Shown piece after piece: positions 8,222 to 15,780 of a stretch of DNA of 64,000 nucleotides. The DNA comes from JAJZGK01 sp035538795 (GTDB lineage: Bacteria > Pseudomonadota > Alphaproteobacteria > Rhodospirillales > Magnetospirillaceae): assembly GCA_035538795.1 (NCBI GenBank), contig DATLJS010000053.1, forward strand, positions 43,365-107,364, in the 5' to 3' direction. Below the pieces are notes generated by a model, which ran no database searches, was not told where the DNA came from, and saw only the letters and a list, made by a program, of their open reading frames with translations. Position numbers and translations under genes: made by a program. The first letter of the stretch is position 1. Each line of letters opens with the position of its first letter.

Positions 8222-8690
8222 AGCCTTCCTGCCGCCACGGCGCGCCGAAAGCCCCCGTCATCGCCGAAGACAGCGGGTCCGACAAACTTTCCGGCAGACG
8301 CGACACCGCCATCCGCTCCAGCCTCAGCACCCGCTCATAAAGCCGCTGGCTGCGTTGCAACAGGCTGCACAGCCCCGCCGGCATGTGGGGGGGATACTCA
8401 TCGCCGCTCAGGCAGACGTCCTGGCCCGACAGGCGGTTGTGGTCGTTCAGAGCCTCTTCCTGGGTGATTTCGCCGTCCAGCACCGCCCGCTGCATCATCA
8501 GCCAGGCCATCACCTGGGTCAGGCGCGACGTCACGCGCATGGCTTCGCAGCTGAAGCGCAGTCCAACCTCGTTGTCCTCGCCGAAACGCCGCTCCCGAGG
8601 CAGCATATGGCGCATGTAGTTCCTGGCCTCGACAATCATGTCGAAGGTTTCATCATAGGTTCTGGTAAACGCAGCTGCCTGATGTCCCAT
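8193..8690 (-). CDS. rcdA: RcdA-like protein (DUF1465), regulator of CtrA degradation
   Basis: In Caulobacter, RcdA is a helical adaptor that with CpdR and PopA helps ClpXP degrade the master regulator CtrA at the pole. This 165-residue protein fits the DUF1465/RcdA family: a helical N-terminal half (FDMIVEARNYMRHML, LRFSCEAMRVTSRLTQVM, AWLMMQRAVLDGEI) and a Leu/Arg-rich last helix before a polar tail ending SSVPSN. The start is decided by the ribosome site: AAGGAGG sits one base from an ATG at 8696 but seven from the ATG at 8690, so MGHQAAAF is the likely N-terminus. The 3' end overlaps the cyclase gene by 29 bases, so antisense interference is possible. Confidence 0.85.
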   Translation of the reverse strand: MGHQAAAFTRTYDETFDMIVEARNYMRHMLPRERRFGEDNEVGLRFSCEAMRVTSRLTQVMAWLMMQRAVLDGEITQEEALNDHNRLSGQDVCLSGDEYPPHMPAGLCSLLQRSQRLYERVLRLERMAVSRLPESLSDPLSSAMTGAFGAPWRQEGFSLSSVPSN

Positions 8691-8818
8691 CGCCATACCT
8701 CCTTCGGAGTGACGAGCCAGAACTTTTACGTGAGTCCGTTATACGCGACTTTCAACCACCCTAGGGAAGAGCGGACGGTTTAATCCCCCCTGACCTTTGC
8801 ATGAGAAACCTTGGGGGA

Positions 8819-8847
8819 CTTGACAGCCATAGATCGTGTTTTAAATC
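8819..8847 (+). promoter_or_regulatory. Candidate RpoH (sigma-32) promoter of hsp20
   Basis: CTTGAC at 8819-8824 and TAAATC at 8842-8847 are 17 bases apart. The CTTGA element is the hallmark of alphaproteobacterial heat-shock promoters, although the sequence also fits sigma-70 loosely (TTGACA). Transcription would begin near 8854, giving a leader of about 105 bases. Confidence 0.55.
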
Positions 8848-8853
8848 ACAGTG

Positions 8854-8958
8854 CAGGCCGGTCGCCACCATGGGGCCGAGCCGCGAAATCCCCGGACGGA
8901 GATGTCTCGCCGGGGAACAGAACCGCAAAACACATTGCTCATCAGGAGAATGTAAACC
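8854..8958 (+). promoter_or_regulatory. ROSE-type RNA thermometer in the hsp20 leader
   Basis: The last hairpin pairs ACATT at 8932-8936 with AATGT at 8949-8953 and CTC at 8938-8940 with GAG at 8946-8948. This leaves G8937 bulged and hides the AGGAG ribosome site at 8944-8948. The TTGCT strand with a bulged G opposite AGGA is the defining feature of ROSE elements. A second stable hairpin lies upstream, with CCCCGG 8890-8895 pairing CCGGGG 8910-8915 and GAG/CTC inside. Heating would melt the 3' hairpin and allow translation. Confidence 0.75.
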
Positions 8959-9426
8959 ATGCGCAGTTTCGATTTGTCCCCGCTGTTCCGCTCCACTATC
9001 GGCTTCGACCATCTGGCCCGCATGCTGGACGCCGCCCAGCGGGTGGACGACCAGTCCCTGTCCTATCCGCCCTACAACATCGAAAAGCTGGGCGAGGACA
9101 ATTACCGCATCACCATGGCCATCGCCGGTTTCGGCGAGGACGACCTGGAGATCACCGCCCAAGGCCAGAGCCTGGTGGTGTCCGGCCGCATCAAGAAGGA
9201 AGAGGCCTCCGGCCAGTTTCTGCACCGGGGCATCGCCGGCCGCTCGTTCGAGCGCCGCTTCGAATTGGCCGACACCGTCAAGGTTACCGGCGCCAGCCTG
9301 CTGAACGGCCTTCTGCACATCGATCTGGTGCGCGAGGTGCCCGAGGCTTTGAAGCCTCGGACCATCGCCATCGCCAAGGCCGCACCGTCCCAGGCCGCCA
9401 AGCTGATCGACACCCAGGCCGCCTGA
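8959..9426 (+). CDS. Small heat-shock protein Hsp20/IbpA family
   Basis: An ATP-independent holdase chaperone of 155 residues. It opens MRSFDLSPLFRSTIGFDHL, the IbpA-type N-terminus. The alpha-crystallin domain runs from about 40 to 132, with YNIEKLGEDNYRITMAIAGF at its start and GASLLNGLLHIDLVREVPE near its end. The C-terminal tail has RTIAIA, the hydrophobic I-x-I-type motif that joins subunits. Expression looks doubly heat-controlled, by a CTTGAC promoter and a ROSE-like leader. A strong terminator follows. The gene is a single-gene unit. Confidence 0.95.
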   Translation: MRSFDLSPLFRSTIGFDHLARMLDAAQRVDDQSLSYPPYNIEKLGEDNYRITMAIAGFGEDDLEITAQGQSLVVSGRIKKEEASGQFLHRGIAGRSFERRFELADTVKVTGASLLNGLLHIDLVREVPEALKPRTIAIAKAAPSQAAKLIDTQAA

Positions 9427-9453
9427 AGCCCGGCGACAGCGCCCAGCAACGGC

Positions 9454-9515
9454 AAAGGCGGGGCTGCGGCCCCGCCTTTGTTTTTTCGGCTTTGTTTTTT
9501 CGCCTTTGTTTTTCC
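9454..9515 (+). terminator. Strong intrinsic terminator of hsp20 with triplicated T tail
   Basis: AAAGGCGGGGC at 9454-9464 pairs perfectly with GCCCCGCCTTT at 9469-9479 and a run of T follows. The tail is then repeated: CTTTGTTTTTT occurs twice and CTTTGTTTTT once between about 9475 and 9514, giving three T tracts in a row. Confidence 0.9.
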
Positions 9516-9524
9516 GGCCCGCCT

Positions 9525-9707
9525 TTACTTCCGGAAAAGCGCGTCCGCGCCGGAACGAACCGACTGTTTCGTGGAAATGGCCTGGCGGACCCGCTCGATC
9601 TCGGCCTGCAATTGCCCGATATAATCGTTCAGCTCCGCCACCGACATCGGCGCCAAATCCCGCAAAATGGGTTTCCTGGTCACCGGCTCCAGATCATCGA
9701 AGTCCAT
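9525..9707 (-). CDS. DUF1192 family small protein
   Basis: A 60-residue protein of unknown function, found widely in alphaproteobacteria. It reads MDFDDLEPVTRKPILRDLA, then a helix (MSVAELNDYIGQLQAEIERVR) and a basic end. The SVAEL...I..L..EI.R form is the DUF1192 signature and probably makes a short coiled coil. It is divergent from the quinone oxidoreductase gene and convergent with hsp20, whose terminator ends just before its stop. No function can be given. Confidence 0.85.
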   Translation of the reverse strand: MDFDDLEPVTRKPILRDLAPMSVAELNDYIGQLQAEIERVRQAISTKQSVRSGADALFRK

Positions 9708-9779
9708 GGGCTGTCCCCTCTTGCCACCAGCGGTTCAAAATACCAAACTGCGGGCGGAAAATGCATCAGAGAGAATGAC

Positions 9780-10775
9780 ATGACGTTGCCCGCCACCATG
9801 AAATGCATCGAAATTTCCAGCTTCGGCGGCCCCGAGGTTCTGACCGCGGCCAGCCGCCCCCTGCCCGCGCCCAAGGCCGGTGAAGTGCTGATCAAGGTGG
9901 CCGCCGCCGGCGTCAACCGCCCCGACGTCATCCAGCGCCAAGGCATGTATCCGCCGCCGCCCGGCGCTTCGGACATTCCCGGCCTGGAAGTGGCGGGCAC
10001 GGTCGCCGCCCTTGGCGACGGCGTCGTTTCCCTACAGGTAGGCCAGCCGGTCTGCGCCCTGCTGACCGGCGGCGGCTATGCCGAATACGCCACCGCCGCC
10101 GAAAGCGTCTGCCTGCCGGTGCCGGCCAGTTACGACATGGTGCGCGCCGCCGCCATTCCCGAAACCTTCTTCACCGTCTGGTACAACGTCTTCATGCGCG
10201 CCCATCTGGGCGCCGGGGAAAGCTTCCTGGTTCATGGCGGCACCAGCGGCATCGGCACCACCGCCATCCAGCTGGCCAAGCATTTCGGCGCCAAGGTGTT
10301 CGCCACCGCCGGCAGCCCCGAGAAATGCGCATCCTGCCGGGAATTGGGGGCCGACCGCGCCATCGACTACCGGAGCGAAGATTTTGTCGAAGTGATCGCC
10401 GCCGAAACCGGCAAAGCTGGCGTCGACGTCATTCTCGACATGGTGGGCGGCGATTATCTGCCGCGCAACATCAAGAGCCTGGCCACCGACGGCCGCCACG
10501 TTTCCATCGCTTTTCTGAAAGGCCCGAAAGCCGAGGTCAGCTTCTTGCCGGTCATGCTCAAGCGCCTGACCCTGACCGGATCGACTCTGCGCCCTCAGGG
10601 CGTGCCCGCCAAGGCCGCCATCGCCGCGGAATTGCTGGAAAAAGTCTGGCCGCTGCTGAACCAAGGCAAGGTCGGTCCAGTGGTCCACGCCACCTTCGCG
10701 CTGGAAGACGCCGCCGAGGCTCACCGGCTAATGGAGGCCAGCACCCATGTGGGAAAGATCGTCCTGACGATCTAA
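9780..10775 (+). CDS. NAD(P)H quinone oxidoreductase, PIG3/TP53I3-like
   Basis: A zinc-free medium-chain dehydrogenase/reductase of 331 residues that would reduce quinones or enones with NADPH. The GroES-like N-domain includes GGPEVLT and AAAGVNRPDVIQRQGMYPPP, the latter diagnostic for the PIG3 branch. The Rossmann domain has the nucleotide-binding HGGTSGIGTTAIQLAK near residues 145-165. No zinc-ligand cysteine/histidine set is present. ATG at 9780 behind AGAGAG gives the family N-terminus MTLPATMK; a second ATG lies at 9798. It is a lone gene divergent from DUF1192. Confidence 0.92.
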   Translation: MTLPATMKCIEISSFGGPEVLTAASRPLPAPKAGEVLIKVAAAGVNRPDVIQRQGMYPPPPGASDIPGLEVAGTVAALGDGVVSLQVGQPVCALLTGGGYAEYATAAESVCLPVPASYDMVRAAAIPETFFTVWYNVFMRAHLGAGESFLVHGGTSGIGTTAIQLAKHFGAKVFATAGSPEKCASCRELGADRAIDYRSEDFVEVIAAETGKAGVDVILDMVGGDYLPRNIKSLATDGRHVSIAFLKGPKAEVSFLPVMLKRLTLTGSTLRPQGVPAKAAIAAELLEKVWPLLNQGKVGPVVHATFALEDAAEAHRLMEASTHVGKIVLTI

Positions 10776-10791
10776 ACACCCACGGCATGAA

Positions 10792-10821
10792 TTGACCATC
10801 AAGGGGGCGCCCGGCTATATA
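10792..10821 (+). promoter_or_regulatory. Candidate sigma-70 promoter of trcR
   Basis: TTGACC at 10792-10797 and TATATA at 10816-10821 are 18 bases apart. The leader of about 80 bases contains GCCGGT/ACCGGC (about 10840-10853) and a CAGGTC/GACCTG pair (10867-10872 with 10892-10897) whose right arm abuts the AAAGGAGG ribosome site. Confidence 0.55.
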
Positions 10822-10909
10822 TGTGCCGACGCGCTCTATTGGCCGGTTTACCGGCAGGACCGATCCAGGTCACAATAACGTCAAGATCATAGACCTGAAA
10901 GGAGGACAA

Positions 10910-11497
10910 ATGGCCTTGCCGCTCATGCCCAAGGCGACTGCCGTGTGGCTCGTGGAAAACTCCACGCTGTCGTTCGACCAGATTGCCTATTTCTGCGGTA
11001 TGCACTCCCTCGAGGTCCAGGCCATCGCCGACGGCGAAGTGGCCATCGGCATCGTCGGCCTCGACCCCGTGGCCAACGGTCAGCTGACCCGTGAAGAGAT
11101 CGAACGCTGCGAGAAGGACGAAGCCCAGAATCTGCGTCTGGCCGCCATGCCCGAATTGGCCCGCCAGAAGCAGAAAGGGGCTCGCTACACCCCCGTCTCG
11201 AAGCGCCAGGACAAGCCCGATGCCGTGGCTTGGATCCTGAAGCATCACCCCGAATTGACCGACGCCCAGATCGGCAAGCTGTTGGGCACCACCAAGGACA
11301 CCATCCTGAAGGTGCGCGACCGCAGCCACTGGAACGCCGCCAACATCAAGCCGCGCAATCCGGTGACCCTGGGCCTGTGCTCGGAAGCCGATCTGGAAAA
11401 GGCCGTGATCGTCGCCCGTCCGCGGGCCGGTCAGCCGCTTCCGGCTCCGGTGGTGCATTACGACGAGAACGAGGGCGAAGAAGGCGCTCTGGACTAA
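10910..11497 (+). CDS. trcR: Cell-cycle transcriptional regulator TrcR (DUF1013)
   Basis: A 195-residue cytoplasmic protein conserved across alphaproteobacteria as DUF1013 and named TrcR. Two helix-turn-helix-like segments are visible: LSFDQIAYFCGMHSLEVQAI (about 20-39) and LTDAQIGKLLGTTKDTILKV (about 116-135). The middle contains YTPVSKRQDKPDAVAWILKHH and the tail is acidic (DENEGEEGALD). ATG at 10910 follows a near-perfect AAAGGAGG, so it should be well translated. It has its own promoter and terminator. Family naming comes from sequence resemblance; its targets here are unknown. Confidence 0.88.
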   Translation: MALPLMPKATAVWLVENSTLSFDQIAYFCGMHSLEVQAIADGEVAIGIVGLDPVANGQLTREEIERCEKDEAQNLRLAAMPELARQKQKGARYTPVSKRQDKPDAVAWILKHHPELTDAQIGKLLGTTKDTILKVRDRSHWNAANIKPRNPVTLGLCSEADLEKAVIVARPRAGQPLPAPVVHYDENEGEEGALD

Positions 11498-11520
11498 TCT
11501 CCAGCCGTCTCCGGACGTTC

Positions 11521-11553
11521 AAAAGGCGGAACCTTTCCGGGTTCCGCCTTTTT
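11521..11553 (+). terminator. Intrinsic terminator of trcR
   Basis: AAAAGGCGGAACC at 11521-11533 pairs with GGTTCCGCCTTTT at 11540-11552, and the T run continues past the stem. Confidence 0.9.
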
Positions 11554-11615
11554 CTTTCGTTCCAGCGTTCCTTATCCCGGCGGATGGCGCATCCGGTGAC
11601 GCCCCCGTTTCCCGG

Positions 11616-12725
11616 TTATTGGGCGGCTTCCCCGTTGAGGGGAAACACCAGCGTATCCAGCAGGATTTCCTTGAACTTGTAGAGAAGCTCCAGATCAAGC
11701 TGCCCGTTCATTTCCTTCGCCATCATCTCCAGCGCCACGTGGGGCGCCATGGTGCGCTTATAAGGCCGCCGGTCGGTCAGGCCGCAAAAAACGTCGATGA
11801 TCGCCGCCATGCGGGCCAGTTGGTTTAGATCCCGGCCCGACAGATGACGGGGATAGCCGGATTCGTCCAGCCGTTCGTGGTGGTGTTTGACGATGGTGGC
11901 GACGCCCTTGGGGATACTGCTGCAGGTCGCCAGCACCTTCTCCGATGTAGTGACGTGATTGTGAACCAGGTCCCATTCCGACGGCGTCAGCGTCCCCTGC
12001 TTCTGCATGATCGACTTGGGGATGGTCATCATGCCGATGTCGTGCAGCATGCCACCGCTGGCCACCAGCACCTGCTGTTCCCTGGGCAGGCCGATGGCGC
12101 TGCCAAACATGGACATCAGGGCGGCGAAACGCAGGGAATGCACATAGGTGAAATTGTCGTGTTCCTTGATCTGGTCCAGCAGCGAACCCAACTCCTTGCT
12201 GTGCACCACCTCGACCACGGCGCTGCAGGACTCGGCGATGTCCTGATAGGGCAAGGGTCGCCCCTTGGCCAGTTCCTCGGCGATGCTGTTGAAGGAATTC
12301 AGGCTGCTTTCCAGCGCCTTGCGCTGGTTGCTGGGCAGATCCTGCCAAGCAAGCTCCACATGCCCGTTGATATGGCCGGAAATCAGGGCCATCAGCGCCT
12401 TGCGGCTGTAAGGCTTGACCAAACGGTCACGGATTCCGATTTCCCGCAACTGATCGACAATACGGAAATCCTCGCTGTCGGCGATGAAGATCACCGGAAT
12501 GCGGGCCAGAAACTGGTCCTTGCGCAAATCCTTGATAAACAAGGCGCCGCTGCCGGCTCCGACCTTTTGCCCGACGAGAATAACCTTAGGGGAAGTGATG
12601 GAAATCCCGGACAGGGCGTTCATCACGCTGTCGTAAGTATGAACGGTGTAAGAGGCGGCCAAAGCCTCGGCCACCGCCAGGCTATGAGACGTATTTGCAT
12701 CCACAATGGCAATAACGTGCTTCAT
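11616..12725 (-). CDS. HD-GYP domain protein with degenerate receiver domain
   Basis: A 369-residue protein that looks like a response-regulator c-di-GMP phosphodiesterase. Residues 1-120 have the receiver fold, with IVDAN at the acidic site and LVKP (K104) near its end. At the phospho-acceptor position, however, the strand reads KVILVGQKVG with no aspartate. The HD-GYP domain covers about 180-360: H196, the HD pair at 228-229 (MLHDIG), HHE at 282-284 and GYP at 290-292. The usual HHExxDGxGYP is HHERLDESGYP, with Glu in place of the first Gly. The metal-binding set is otherwise intact, so activity is plausible. ATG at 12725 is taken; a TTG at 12743 would add six residues. Control by phosphorylation is unlikely. 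Confidence 0.87.
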   Translation of the reverse strand: MKHVIAIVDANTSHSLAVAEALAASYTVHTYDSVMNALSGISITSPKVILVGQKVGAGSGALFIKDLRKDQFLARIPVIFIADSEDFRIVDQLREIGIRDRLVKPYSRKALMALISGHINGHVELAWQDLPSNQRKALESSLNSFNSIAEELAKGRPLPYQDIAESCSAVVEVVHSKELGSLLDQIKEHDNFTYVHSLRFAALMSMFGSAIGLPREQQVLVASGGMLHDIGMMTIPKSIMQKQGTLTPSEWDLVHNHVTTSEKVLATCSSIPKGVATIVKHHHERLDESGYPRHLSGRDLNQLARMAAIIDVFCGLTDRRPYKRTMAPHVALEMMAKEMNGQLDLELLYKFKEILLDTLVFPLNGEAAQ

Positions 12726-12856
12726 CTTTCGGAATCCGCCCAATTATATTCAATGCGAGATTTCCTCTTCGATCAGGATTGATGACAAGATGCACTGAAA
12801 TATAAATGGCAATGTATATTTTATGTAAATTGTCCGGGACAGCCCTCCCCGCGACG

Positions 12857-12888
12857 AAAAAAGCCCGGGGATCGCGCCCCGGGCTTTT
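12857..12888 (-). terminator. Intrinsic terminator of prpE
   Basis: AAAAGCCCGGGG at 12859-12870 pairs perfectly with CCCCGGGCTTTT at 12877-12888. Read on the minus strand it is followed by six T, just after the prpE stop. It also insulates prpE from the start region of the HD-GYP gene. Confidence 0.9.
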
Positions 12889-12912
12889 GCCGTCTTGAAC
12901 CGGCCGTCCGGC

Positions 12913-14829
12913 TTATTCCACGGGCTCGGTACGGGCCTTGGCGTAGCCGATGCGGGTCAAATCCTCCTCGATCTCGTCCAGAATGGCGGGATCGTCGATG
13001 GTGGCCGGCATCTTGAAGTCCTGATGGTCGGCGATCTTCTGCATGGTGCCGCGCAAAATCTTACCCGACCGGGTCTTGGGCAGACGCTTGACGATGGTCG
13101 CGGTCTTGAAGGCGGCGACGGGACCGATGCGCTCGCGCACCAGAGCCACCACTTCCTTCAGGATCTGCTCTTCCGGCTTCTTGACCCCGGCCTTCAGCAC
13201 CAGGAAGCCCAGCGGCAGCTGGCCCTTCATGGTGTCGTGCACGCCGATCACCGCGCATTCGGCCACATCCGGGTGGCTGGCCAGCACTTCTTCCATGCCG
13301 CCGGTGGACAGGCGGTGGCCGGCGACGTTGATGATGTCGTCGGTACGGCTCATGACGTAGACATAGCCGTCCTCGTCGATGAAGCCGGCGTCGGCGGTCT
13401 TATAATAGCCCTTGAACTCGTCCATATAGCTGTCGACGAAGCGCTGGTCGGCGTTCCACAGAGTCGACAGGGTGCCCGGAGGCAGCGGCAGCTTCACCAC
13501 CAGGGCGCCCACCTGGCCGGCCGGAGCCTGATGGTGGCCTTCATCCAGCACCTGCACGTCCCAACCGGGAACGGCCTTGGTGGGCGAACCGTGCTTCACC
13601 GGGAAATGATGCAGGCCGATGCAGTTGGCTGCGATGGCCCAGCCGGTTTCCGTTTGCCACCAGTGGTCGATCACCGGAACCTTCAGCTTGTCCTCGGCCC
13701 ATTGCAGGGTATCGGGGTCGGAACGCTCGCCGGCCAGGAACAGGGTGCGCAGACAGCTGATGTCGTAATCCTTCAGCAGCTCGCCATTCGGGTCGTCACG
13801 CTTGATGGCGCGGAAAGCGGTCGGGGCGGTGAACAGGGTGCGCACCTTGTGCTGGCTGATGACGCGCCAGAAAGCGCCGGCGTCGGGCGTGCCGACCGGC
13901 TTGCCTTCGAACATTAGGGTGGCGTTGCCGTTCAGCAGCGGGGCATAGACGATATAGGAATGGCCGACCACCCAACCCACGTCGGACGCCGCCCAGTACA
14001 CTTCGCCGGGATCGACGTTGTAGATGTTCTTCATCGTCCACTTCAGCGCCACCATGTGGCCGCCGTTGTCGCGCACGACACCCTTGGGCTGGCCGGTGGT
14101 GCCGGAGGTGTAGAGGATGTACAGCGGATCGGTGGCGGCCACCGGCACGCAGTCATGGGGCTTGGCGGCGGCGACGGCGCTGGTCCAATCGACGTCGCGG
14201 CCGTCCTGCATGTCGGCCACTGCCTGGGGGCGTTGCAGGATAACGGTATGCGCCGGCTTGTGCTCCGACAGCTCGATGGCATGGTCCAGCAGCGGCTTGT
14301 AGGGAATCACCTTGCTGACTTCGATGCCGCACGAGGCCGAGAGGATGACCTTCGGCTGAGAATCGTTGATGCGGGTGGCCAGTTCGTTGGCGGCGAAACC
14401 GCCGAACACCACGGAATGCACGGCGCCCAGGCGGGCGCAGGCCAGCATGGCGAAAGCCGCTTCCGGGATCATCGGCATATAGACGATGACGCGATCGCCC
14501 TTGGTCACGCCCAGACCGGCCAGCACGCCGGCCAGACGGGAAATCTCATCCTGGGCCTGGCGGTAGGTATAGGTCTTGACGGTGTTGGTCACCGGGCTGT
14601 CGTAAATGATGGCGGCCTGATCGGCCCGACCGTTTTCGACATGGCGGTCGATGGCGTTGTAGCAGGTGTTGCACAGCGCGCCGGAGAACCAGCGATAGAA
14701 CGGAGGATGGCTGGAATCCAGAACCTTGTCCCAGGTCTTGTACCAGGTGATGTCCTTGGCGGCGTCTCCCCAGAAGCCCTCCGGGTCTTCGAGCGAGCGC
14801 TTGTGAGCCAGGTCGTAGACGGTCGTCAT
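12913..14829 (-). CDS. prpE: Propionyl-CoA synthetase (propionate-CoA ligase)
   Basis: An acyl-adenylate-forming enzyme of 638 residues that makes propionyl-CoA (and some acetyl-CoA) from the acid, ATP and CoA. The phosphate-binding loop YTSGTTGQPKGV and the C-terminal catalytic lysine motif PKTRSGKILRG are both present. The stretch GALCNTCYNAIDRHVE and the WWQTETGW motif fit PrpE better than Acs. The tail lysine may be acetylated to switch the enzyme off, as in the family. The gene is single, with a strong terminator. It feeds the propionyl-CoA carboxylase genes pccA-pccB about 32 kb away. Confidence 0.9.
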   Translation of the reverse strand: MTTVYDLAHKRSLEDPEGFWGDAAKDITWYKTWDKVLDSSHPPFYRWFSGALCNTCYNAIDRHVENGRADQAAIIYDSPVTNTVKTYTYRQAQDEISRLAGVLAGLGVTKGDRVIVYMPMIPEAAFAMLACARLGAVHSVVFGGFAANELATRINDSQPKVILSASCGIEVSKVIPYKPLLDHAIELSEHKPAHTVILQRPQAVADMQDGRDVDWTSAVAAAKPHDCVPVAATDPLYILYTSGTTGQPKGVVRDNGGHMVALKWTMKNIYNVDPGEVYWAASDVGWVVGHSYIVYAPLLNGNATLMFEGKPVGTPDAGAFWRVISQHKVRTLFTAPTAFRAIKRDDPNGELLKDYDISCLRTLFLAGERSDPDTLQWAEDKLKVPVIDHWWQTETGWAIAANCIGLHHFPVKHGSPTKAVPGWDVQVLDEGHHQAPAGQVGALVVKLPLPPGTLSTLWNADQRFVDSYMDEFKGYYKTADAGFIDEDGYVYVMSRTDDIINVAGHRLSTGGMEEVLASHPDVAECAVIGVHDTMKGQLPLGFLVLKAGVKKPEEQILKEVVALVRERIGPVAAFKTATIVKRLPKTRSGKILRGTMQKIADHQDFKMPATIDDPAILDEIEEDLTRIGYAKARTEPVE

Positions 14830-15044
14830 GATCTTTTGTTTCCTCTTAGCCCCTTCGGACGTCTCAATGCGTCCATTTGACGGGCGGAGTTTGCAAGAAT
14901 TTTTCGTCCGTGGCTAGTCGCAAGTGCAGCAAAAACCAAAAGCCCGATCAATACCGCGCCTGTCTCTGGCGGGAATGCACAACCTTATGGTAAGTTGCAG
15001 AAAGAAAAACACTTATGCGCAAATCCCACCACGAAAGGTGCCAC

Positions 15045-15392
15045 ATGAAGAGAAGTCTCGCCGCCGCGTTTGCTCTGGCCGTCGTTCTGGCCCCGCTGAC
15101 CGCCGCCAACGCCGCGCAACCGGCCAAAGCCCCCGCCACCCAGACGGCCGCGCCCGCCGTCTCGGCCGTCGATCCCGACAAGGCCCAGTGGGAGCAGAAG
15201 CGCGACACCCTGAAAGCCAAGCAGAAAGCCGAGCGCGAAGCCCTCAAGGCCAAACACAAGGACGCCCGCGACAAACTGAAGGCGGCGCAAAAAGACGAAC
15301 GGGCGGCCCTGAAGGCCAAGCAGAAGGAACAATGGCAGGCTTTGAAAGCCGATCCGGCCTATAAGGCCAGCCACAAACGCTCGTCGGATTGA
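15045..15392 (+). CDS. Small secreted Lys/Ala-rich coiled-coil protein
   Basis: A 115-residue protein. Residues 1-24 are a clear signal peptide (MKRSLAAAFALAVVLAP...) with cleavage after ANA or NAA. A short Ala/Pro linker follows, and then about 70 residues of charged heptad-like repeats (QKAEREALKAKHKDARDKLK and similar units). It should be a periplasmic or surface helical protein, strongly basic. ATG at 15045 behind AAAGGTG is preferred over an upstream ATG at 15015 because the signal peptide begins there. No family is recognised. A set of inverted repeats lies just downstream. Confidence 0.75.
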   Translation: MKRSLAAAFALAVVLAPLTAANAAQPAKAPATQTAAPAVSAVDPDKAQWEQKRDTLKAKQKAEREALKAKHKDARDKLKAAQKDERAALKAKQKEQWQALKADPAYKASHKRSSD

Positions 15393-15435
15393 GGCCTCGG
15401 ACGAACAAGGCTTCGCCGGTTCATAGTATGGAAAC

Positions 15436-15482
15436 GGGAAACCGGGAGACGCCACCCCGGTTTCCCGGAACCGGGAAACCGG
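15436..15482. repeat. Three-arm inverted repeat between convergent genes
   Basis: The arm GGGAAACCGGG lies at 15436-15446 and again at 15472-15482 in near-identical form (CCGGGAAACCGG at 15471-15482). Its complement CCCGGTTTCCC lies between them at 15456-15466. The middle arm can pair with either side, so two hairpins exclude each other. It sits after the secreted-protein gene and before the DUF465 stop, with no good T run. Confidence 0.85.
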
Positions 15483-15541
15483 AAGCGCCTGCCCTCTGAA
15501 GCGCCAGATCCTGGCGGAGGGATCGAAGATGGCTTGTCAGG

Positions 15542-15706
15542 CTATTGCAGCAGGCGCTGCATCTCGTCCTTGATCAGGAGTTTCTTGCGTTTTAATTCGT
15601 TGAGTGCGCCGACGTCGGCACTGGGGCGACGCTTTTCCTCGGCGATAGCCGCTTCCAACGCGGCATGTTTGGATTTCAGAGACTCGACACGATCGAGAAC
15701 GCTCAT
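15542..15706 (-). CDS. DUF465/YdcH family small protein
   Basis: A 54-residue protein reading MSVLDRVESLKSKHAALEAA, then EEKRRPSADVGALNELKRKK and LLIKDEMQRLLQ. The LK..H..LE..I and LKKKKL.LKDE patterns are those of YdcH/DUF465, a helical hairpin of unknown role. The ATG is preceded by GGGAGGATTGTG, a good ribosome site. A second member of the same family lies at 20759. It is divergent from ubiX. Confidence 0.85.
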   Translation of the reverse strand: MSVLDRVESLKSKHAALEAAIAEEKRRPSADVGALNELKRKKLLIKDEMQRLLQ

Positions 15707-15780
15707 CACAATCCTCCCATATGGGTCATACCCATCAACCAGTGTAATCAGCCTTTCACGGAAAAGTCAGCAGCTAAGTG

